Assembly (NCBI GenBank): GCA_020216785.1
Contig: JAIWNO010000189.1
Span: forward strand, 1 to 10,000
DNA length: 10,000 nucleotides
Direction of reading: 5' to 3'
Origin: Desulfomonile sp.
GTDB taxonomy: Bacteria; Desulfobacterota; Desulfomonilia; Desulfomonilales; Desulfomonilaceae
The notes under the pieces were generated by a model. That model ran no database searches. It was not told the DNA's origin and saw only the letters and a list, made by a program, of their open reading frames with translations. This document shows, piece after piece, positions 6,549-10,000 of the stretch (its first letter is position 1; each line of letters begins with the position of its first letter). Both the position numbers and the translations under genes were made by a program.

Positions 6549-7037
6549 CTAGGCTTTTCCAAGTAATTCCTTTATTTTCTTCACTGGCGGCACGGTCCCA
6601 CTGACCACGCACCGGCCGTTAATCATCAGGGCCGGGGTCTTTACGAGTCCGTACTTTCCTATTTCCTTGATGTCGGTCACGTGTTCGACGGAAGCGGCAA
6701 GCCCCATTTCGGATAACGCCTGCTTTACGGTTTGTTCCAGGTGATTGCACTGGGAGCACCCGGGACCGAGAACTTCAATACGCAATGACGGTCCCGGTGC
6801 TTCTTCATACGATTGTCCGAGGAATTTCCTAAACTCCCTGAGGAGTGCCTCCGCATATTCTTTTCTCGCGCAATCAGCGATGTAATTCTTCTCGGATAAT
6901 CTCTCGAGAAGAGCCTCCTGGATCTCCTCGTCGGTCCTCTCCGCGTGAGACTGGGCGATTTCCTCAATTGCCAAGTCCAATCCTTTGAGATTGATCTTGT
7001 CCTCACCGACCCAAATTTGGCGATAATCATCGGCCAT
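6549..7037 (-). CDS. Two-domain redox-active disulfide protein, copy B
   Basis: A 162-residue paralogue of the protein at 8208-8714 with the same architecture. An unnamed charged helical N-terminal domain (through F-R-K-F-L-G-Q) is followed by a TM0996/MTH895-like thioredoxin-fold domain with G-P-G-C-S-Q-C (Cys94, Cys97) and the cis-proline segment K-T-P-A-L-M-I-N-G. ATG 7037 is preferred: GGAG lies 9 nt upstream, while the in-frame TTG at 7043 is only 3 nt from that site. It ends 73 bp before xdhC. Several positions differ from copy A, notably an extra Cys in the N-terminal domain and one in the C-terminal N-G-R-C-V segment, so the two copies may have different partners. Redox function is inferred from the family. 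Confidence 0.88.
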   Translation of the reverse strand: MADDYRQIWVGEDKINLKGLDLAIEEIAQSHAERTDEEIQEALLERLSEKNYIADCARKEYAEALLREFRKFLGQSYEEAPGPSLRIEVLGPGCSQCNHLEQTVKQALSEMGLAASVEHVTDIKEIGKYGLVKTPALMINGRCVVSGTVPPVKKIKELLGKA

Positions 7038-7065
7038 TTGCAAATGCTCCGTTTACACGGCTGGA

Positions 7066-7242
7066 ATATGAATCCAATGCTCGAGAATATGGCTCCCTGC
7101 GTGATGTGAAGGCCCACCCATCCATAATGGCCCAGATTCGACTCCAGACCAGGTGATTGGTCGAGTGCATCCACCGCAACCTAAGCAAATGCTTCGGCGC
7201 CTCGACGGAAACGCCCAGTGTTGGGATCGGCACTGAATTCAA
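7066..7242 (-). pseudogene. Decayed 3' remnant of a second ccdA
   Basis: The 207-bp gap between thioredoxin B and disulfide protein B still encodes the C-terminus of a CcdA, split between two frames. From 7242 one frame reads A-P-K-H-L-L then M-H-S-T-N, matching A-A-K-H-L-I then M-H-S-A-N at residues 191-204 of the intact CcdA. After that the match continues in another frame as V-G-L-H-I-T-Q-G-A-I-F, against V-G-L-Y-I-G-V-G-A-M-F at residues 219-229. From the shared Asn codon to the shared GTGGGCC the remnant has 38 nt and the intact gene 39, a net one-base loss that explains the frame change. Both NPC and LPC cysteine motifs are gone. It lies at the same position as ccdA in the first module, so it is what remains after deletion of most of a duplicated gene. 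Confidence 0.75.
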
Positions 7243-7244
7243 TT

Positions 7245-7748
7245 TCAGGCCTCCTCTGGCAGCTGCTCCCTCGTTGCCTGCCCGCCTGCCGCGCTCCGAC
7301 TCTGCTTTTGGCCGCCTTTGGCGCCATTGACGCCCATTTTGGAAAAGACAGTCCTGATATCCTCTCGTTCAAGCACGCCCTCATTCCTGAAAAACTCCCT
7401 TCCATCGGGCCACAAAAACACCTGTGTGGGCATCACCCTGACTCCGAAACGTCGTACCAGGTCATAATTTGCGTCCATGTCCACTGCAGCCACAACCGCC
7501 CTTTCTCCGTACTCTTTGGCCATGTCCTCAAGAATGGGTTTCATGTACTTGCACGGCCGGCACCATCCTTTCCCGAATTCGAGAAGAATGGGCACTCGTT
7601 TGGCGGTCATAGCTTGCAGGTCTATGCGCTGCTCTTCCGCAGAATCTCTAGTCGGCCGCTCCATGAAGAAGATCATGTACACGATAACCGCGAAGACGGC
7701 GACAACGGCCAGCGTAATCGCAAAGTGGAGCCTGCTCTCACGGGACAT
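7245..7748 (-). CDS. Membrane-anchored thioredoxin-fold protein, copy B
   Basis: A 167-residue protein. Residues 9-29 form a single N-terminal membrane segment, followed by a short charged linker and a thioredoxin domain with C-R-P-C (Cys63, Cys66), the cis-proline loop M-P-T-Q-V-F-L and the helix V-F-S-K-M-G-V. The domain probably faces outward and handles disulfides there. I chose ATG 7748 because AAGGGGG lies 7 nt upstream; a GTG 18 bp earlier is possible but has no matching site. It closely resembles thioredoxin A across the whole domain, with an unrelated polar C-terminal tail rich in Gly, Gln and Arg. Where copy A is followed by a full ccdA, this gene is followed at once by a ccdA remnant, so it must obtain electrons from the CcdA at 8733-9443 or from elsewhere (inference). 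Confidence 0.9.
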   Translation of the reverse strand: MSRESRLHFAITLAVVAVFAVIVYMIFFMERPTRDSAEEQRIDLQAMTAKRVPILLEFGKGWCRPCKYMKPILEDMAKEYGERAVVAAVDMDANYDLVRRFGVRVMPTQVFLWPDGREFFRNEGVLEREDIRTVFSKMGVNGAKGGQKQSRSAAGGQATREQLPEEA

Positions 7749-7909
7749 GTTTTCTGCCCCCTTCACATCTCATTGCTACGGGCATTGAGAATCACCTCAT
7801 ATTGGACAATGGATCACATCATCCTCAGTAGACCATGCGGGGCAATTCCATCGGATTTGTGCTCCGCTCTCCTGTGCCCGACCAGGATTTAGACATCACC
7901 CGTGGGTCG

Positions 7910-8005
7910 TCAATTCCCGGCCCAACACGATATAGCGATCACAATGACAAGAGCGGTAATCAGCACCGCCAGTTCCCACAAGTGAGATGATTCCTCTTGT
8001 TCCAT
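7910..8005 (-). CDS. 31-residue single-span membrane protein
   Basis: A very short frame: ATG at 8003-8005, TGA at 7910-7912, 31 codons. It begins M-E-Q-E-E-S-S-H-L-W-E and continues as an uninterrupted hydrophobic stretch of about 17 residues (L-A-V-L-I-T-A-L-V-I-V-I-A-I) ending S-C-W-A-G-N. This pattern, acidic N-terminus, one membrane helix and a Cys near the far end, is typical of small membrane proteins. An AAAGGA ribosome binding site lies about 9 nt upstream of the ATG, which supports real translation. It sits exactly between the two copies of the thioredoxin module, 161 bp upstream of thioredoxin B. I do not recognise a family. It could be a small accessory subunit or, less likely, a chance ORF. 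Confidence 0.6.
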   Translation of the reverse strand: MEQEESSHLWELAVLITALVIVIAISCWAGN

Positions 8006-8207
8006 TTGATCATTCCTTTCTGCAACCCGTGACTCGCTGATCACACCCTGCAGGATATTGTAGGGTTTCGTCAAATAGTAACATGTTGTGCGTGACTACT
8101 CCACGTTTTTTTCAGCCAACAGCCGTCTTGTCGCAGGGCCGACTACGTCTCCGGGTTGTTACGAAATGCTGCCGGGATCGCTCTCAAGCTGTCGGTTCAA
8201 GAAGATT
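8006..8207. other. Gap between disulfide protein A and the small membrane protein
   Basis: Two hundred bases with no supportable gene. No convincing intrinsic terminator for the upstream module and no clear -35/-10 pair is seen. The only firm signal is the ribosome binding site (AAAGGA) of the 31-residue ORF at its left end. Confidence 0.4.
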
Positions 8208-8714
8208 TCAAGTTCCCTTAGCGGCTGTCAAGCACTCCGCAATCCTTTTTGCTGTCGGCACCATTCCCGATGCGACAACCTTTCCATTGACCGCCAGCGC
8301 CGGAGTCCGGACAAGCCCGAATTTGGCGATTTCCATGAGGTCGGTCACATGTTCCACAGAGGCCGCAAGATTCAATTCACTCAAGACCTGCATGACCATC
8401 TGTTCCAGGCGGTCGCACTGAGAACAACCGGGGCCGAGAATTACGACCCTGAGGGGGCCGGAGGGCTCGGCTTCGTGCGATTGACCCAAGAATTTCCGGA
8501 ACTCCCGCACAAAGGCTCTGCCATATTCCGCACTTGCGGAGCGCGGAATATAATTGGTCTTTCTCAACCGCTCTAGCAGCTCACTTTCGACTTCTTCGTC
8601 GCACTTGTCGGCATGGGATAGAGCGATGGCTTCGAGAGCACTCCTCAATCCCATGATCCCGACATCGTCGTTACCCACACGGATGCGGGTATGATCTTGC
8701 CCCGCCGTGGTCAT
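8208..8714 (-). CDS. Two-domain redox-active disulfide protein, copy A
   Basis: A 168-residue soluble protein with two parts. Residues 1-80 form a charged, probably helical domain I cannot name (it contains G-L-R-S-A-L-E-A-I and F-R-K-F-L-G-Q). Residues 87-162 form a small thioredoxin/glutaredoxin-like domain of the TM0996/MTH895 redox-active disulfide type, with G-P-G-C-S-Q-C (Cys97, Cys100) and the cis-proline segment R-T-P-A-L-A-V-N-G. That family is often encoded beside permeases, DGC proteins and CcdA. The start ATG lies 18 bp after the ccdA stop; no strong ribosome binding site is visible, so translation may be coupled. It is roughly half identical over its full length to the protein at 6549-7037, including the N-terminal domain and the CSQC motif, so the two are paralogues. 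Partner unknown. Confidence 0.88.
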   Translation of the reverse strand: MTTAGQDHTRIRVGNDDVGIMGLRSALEAIALSHADKCDEEVESELLERLRKTNYIPRSASAEYGRAFVREFRKFLGQSHEAEPSGPLRVVILGPGCSQCDRLEQMVMQVLSELNLAASVEHVTDLMEIAKFGLVRTPALAVNGKVVASGMVPTAKRIAECLTAAKGT

Positions 8715-8732
8715 AGCGTAACAAAGCCTGTG

Positions 8733-9443
8733 TCACATACCGATTCCCAGACCAGGGAACATCGCTCCGACACCGATGTAAAGGCCCACACCAGCGAGCA
8801 GGGCCCCCGCAGCTTTCTTGAGAACCAGGTTGGCTGAGTGCATTTTTTGTGAACTGATCAGGTGTTTCGCCGCACCGGCCGAGGTACCTACCGCGAGGAT
8901 CAGCAAGGAATGCCCGATACCGTAAGAAAGCATCATAACGCCGCCGAACAATGCTCCTTTCAAGGGAATGACACTCACGATGAGCAGGAGAGCAGGACCC
9001 GTGCACGGCAGAGATACCAGGCCGAACATGAAGCCGAAGAGGGCCACTCCGAGGAACCCTGTATATTTTGGAAGTTTGTCCTGAGAAATCGGGAGCTGTA
9101 TGTGAAATACGTCCATGAAGTGGAGCCCCAGCAGAATACAGATCCCCGCGACCACGTAAACCATATATTGCGATTGCAGGAACGGCGCCGCGGCCAGCCC
9201 AACAGTGAACAGAACCGCCAACTCCACGCTGAATCCCAAGATAAAGACCGCAGTAAAGAGAAATGACTTCCATGCGGTCATGTTTTCGTCCATGCCCCCG
9301 ATAAACCCGATCAGGAGCGGAACCATGACCAAAACACACGGATTGAGCGCGGTTAAAGCGCCACCGACGAACGATCCGCCCGCGGCGAGCCAGATGCTGC
9401 CCGATGATATCCACTGCTGAACAATGGCGAAAAAAGATTCCAT
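8733..9443 (-). CDS. CcdA/DsbD-type transmembrane thiol electron carrier
   Basis: A 236-residue, very hydrophobic protein with about six membrane segments, the usual size for the CcdA family (DsbD transmembrane region). The two expected cysteines are visible: N-P-C-V at Cys36 in the first membrane segment and L-P-C-T-G-P at Cys147 in the fourth. In this family the pair accepts electrons from cytoplasmic thioredoxin and passes them to thioredoxin-fold proteins outside the membrane. The start is fixed by a strong TAAGGAGG ribosome binding site 7-8 nt upstream of the ATG. It lies between thioredoxin A and the redox-active disulfide protein A, 18 bp upstream of the latter, so the last two are almost certainly co-transcribed. 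The C-terminal 55 residues match the decayed segment at 7066-7242. The family is clear, but whether it serves cytochrome c maturation or another target cannot be read from the sequence, so no gene symbol is given. Confidence 0.92.
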   Translation of the reverse strand: MESFFAIVQQWISSGSIWLAAGGSFVGGALTALNPCVLVMVPLLIGFIGGMDENMTAWKSFLFTAVFILGFSVELAVLFTVGLAAAPFLQSQYMVYVVAGICILLGLHFMDVFHIQLPISQDKLPKYTGFLGVALFGFMFGLVSLPCTGPALLLIVSVIPLKGALFGGVMMLSYGIGHSLLILAVGTSAGAAKHLISSQKMHSANLVLKKAAGALLAGVGLYIGVGAMFPGLGIGM

Positions 9444-9516
9444 ATTTTGCCTCCTTATAAACCAGATCCATTATCCGCGCCTCAGCGCAGTAAATTGCGG
9501 TGTTAAGCGGCTGCAG

Positions 9517-9551
9517 GCCTCCGGCAAATCCCCAGCACATCTGCCGGAAGC
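9517..9551 (-). other. Hairpin between thioredoxin A and ccdA
   Basis: A 10-bp inverted repeat (TGCCGGAAGC against GCCTCCGGCA, one G-T wobble) with a 15-nt loop sits in the 150-bp gap between thioredoxin A and ccdA. No T-run follows it on the minus strand, so it is not a typical intrinsic terminator. It could stabilise or process the mRNA between the two genes. Nothing else clear is seen in the gap apart from the ccdA ribosome binding site. Confidence 0.35.
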
Positions 9552-9593
9552 CTGAGCCCTCTGGTGAACATGACGGTGCGTGGTCGCTCCTAC

Positions 9594-10000
9594 CTACCTC
9601 GTGCCTTGATACGGCTGAATAGCTTGCGGAGGGGCCTGCGCCGCCGGGCCCGGGGCTGCGCCGACTCCCGCAGGTGGCGCTACCCCCATCTTTGAAAACA
9701 CATGCGCTATTTGATCTCGCTCCAGTGTCCCTTCGTTTCTGAAAAACTCCTTGCCGTCAGGCGTGAGGAAAACCTGGGTAGGCATGATACGAATTCGGAA
9801 GCTGTTCACCAAATCCCTGTTCACGTCCATATCAACTGTCATGACAACGGCTCGATTACCGTAAGTCCGCGACATATCATCGAGGATCGGTTTCATGTAC
9901 TTGCAGGGAATACACCAACCCCGTCCGAATTCGAGGAGTATGGGGACCCGTTTGGCGAGCAGAGCCTGAAGATTGATCTTTGGTTCAGTCGCGTCGCTCG
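9594..10000 (-). CDS. Membrane-associated thioredoxin-fold protein, copy A (5' end outside window)
   Basis: This is the C-terminal part of a thioredoxin-like protein; the reading frame stays open to the window edge, so the true start lies beyond 10000. The redox motif is C-I-P-C at about 9909-9920, preceded by a hydrophobic strand ending L-L-E-F-G and followed by K-Y-M-K-P. The cis-proline loop M-P-T-Q-V-F-L and a C-terminal helix ending V-F-S-K-M-G-V complete the fold. A Pro/Ala-rich tail of about 25 residues follows. The ATG at 9896 is internal because it lies downstream of the CxxC. The family reduces or oxidises protein disulfides. The paralogue at 7245-7748 has an N-terminal membrane anchor, so this protein probably has one too. 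It is followed after 150 bp by a CcdA gene, the usual electron donor for extracytoplasmic thioredoxins. Family assignment is firm; substrate unknown. Confidence 0.9.
   Translation of the reverse strand, partial: SDATEPKINLQALLAKRVPILLEFGRGWCIPCKYMKPILDDMSRTYGNRAVVMTVDMDVNRDLVNSFRIRIMPTQVFLTPDGKEFFRNEGTLERDQIAHVFSKMGVAPPAGVGAAPGPAAQAPPQAIQPYQGTR

Noticed and set aside
6476..6562. xdhC extended to TTG 6562 or ATG 6529
   Set aside because: Neither has a correctly spaced ribosome binding site, while ATG 6475 does and gives the usual family N-terminus.
7027..7242. The 71-codon frame as an intact small gene
   Set aside because: Its similarity to the CcdA C-terminus changes frame in the middle, which marks it as a decayed remnant.
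8106..8112. T7 run after a CGTG/CACG stem as a plus-strand terminator
   Set aside because: The stem is only 4 bp and there is no plus-strand gene for it to end.
8671..9540. A 289-codon minus-strand frame overlapping ccdA
   Set aside because: It is an alternative frame over ccdA, rich in Arg, Gly and Cys with no fold or membrane pattern, while the ccdA frame has the family cysteines and a strong ribosome binding site.
9594..9896. Thioredoxin A beginning at ATG 9896
   Set aside because: The CxxC active site and the preceding strand are encoded upstream in the same frame, so the ATG is internal.

Overview
The window looks like a chromosomal stretch from a deltaproteobacterium (Desulfobacterota-type anaerobe). 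This is inferred from gene content: DGC-domain protein, TM0996-like redox-disulfide proteins, a DUF4405 membrane protein, XdhC and a TauE/SafE permease. No taxonomic marker gene is present. Every gene I can support lies on the minus strand, so the window reads biologically from right (10000) to left (1).

Layout in transcription order. (1) 10000-8208 holds thioredoxin copy A (cut by the window edge), a complete CcdA-type membrane electron carrier, and a two-domain redox-active disulfide protein A. (2) 8005-7910 is a 31-residue membrane protein. (3) 7748-6549 holds thioredoxin copy B, a frameshifted remnant of a second ccdA (about 7066-7242), and redox-active disulfide protein B. Segments 1 and 3 are a diverged tandem duplication of one three-gene module in which the second ccdA has been lost. 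(4) 6475-3229 is a tight run: xdhC, a membrane-anchored rhodanese (ATGA overlap with xdhC), a J-domain protein, a MauE/DoxX-like membrane protein with a CGC motif, and a DGC-domain protein. (5) 3136-1826 is an exported HEAT-repeat protein whose frame is interrupted once by TGA after codon 52. (6) 1600-827 is a TauE/SafE permease. (7) 826-418 is gene-free and rich in hairpins and dispersed repeats. (8) 417-1 is a partial DUF4405 cytochrome-b-like protein.

How the genes may work together (inference): CcdA would carry electrons from the cytoplasm across the membrane to the anchored thioredoxins. The small soluble disulfide proteins, the MauE-like protein, the rhodanese and the DGC protein add further thiol or persulfide handling, and TauE/SafE exports a sulfur oxyanion or organosulfur compound. 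XdhC next to a rhodanese suggests sulfuration of a molybdenum cofactor. The cluster as a whole reads as an envelope thiol/sulfur-trafficking locus; its substrate is not shown by the sequence.

The most interesting observation is the in-frame TGA of the HEAT-repeat gene. It creates a Cys-Gly-Gly-TGA (CxxU-type) motif and is followed, after exactly 11 nt, by a perfect 17-nt stem-loop with a G in its loop, the geometry of a bacterial SECIS element. A point mutation or sequencing error remains a simple alternative.
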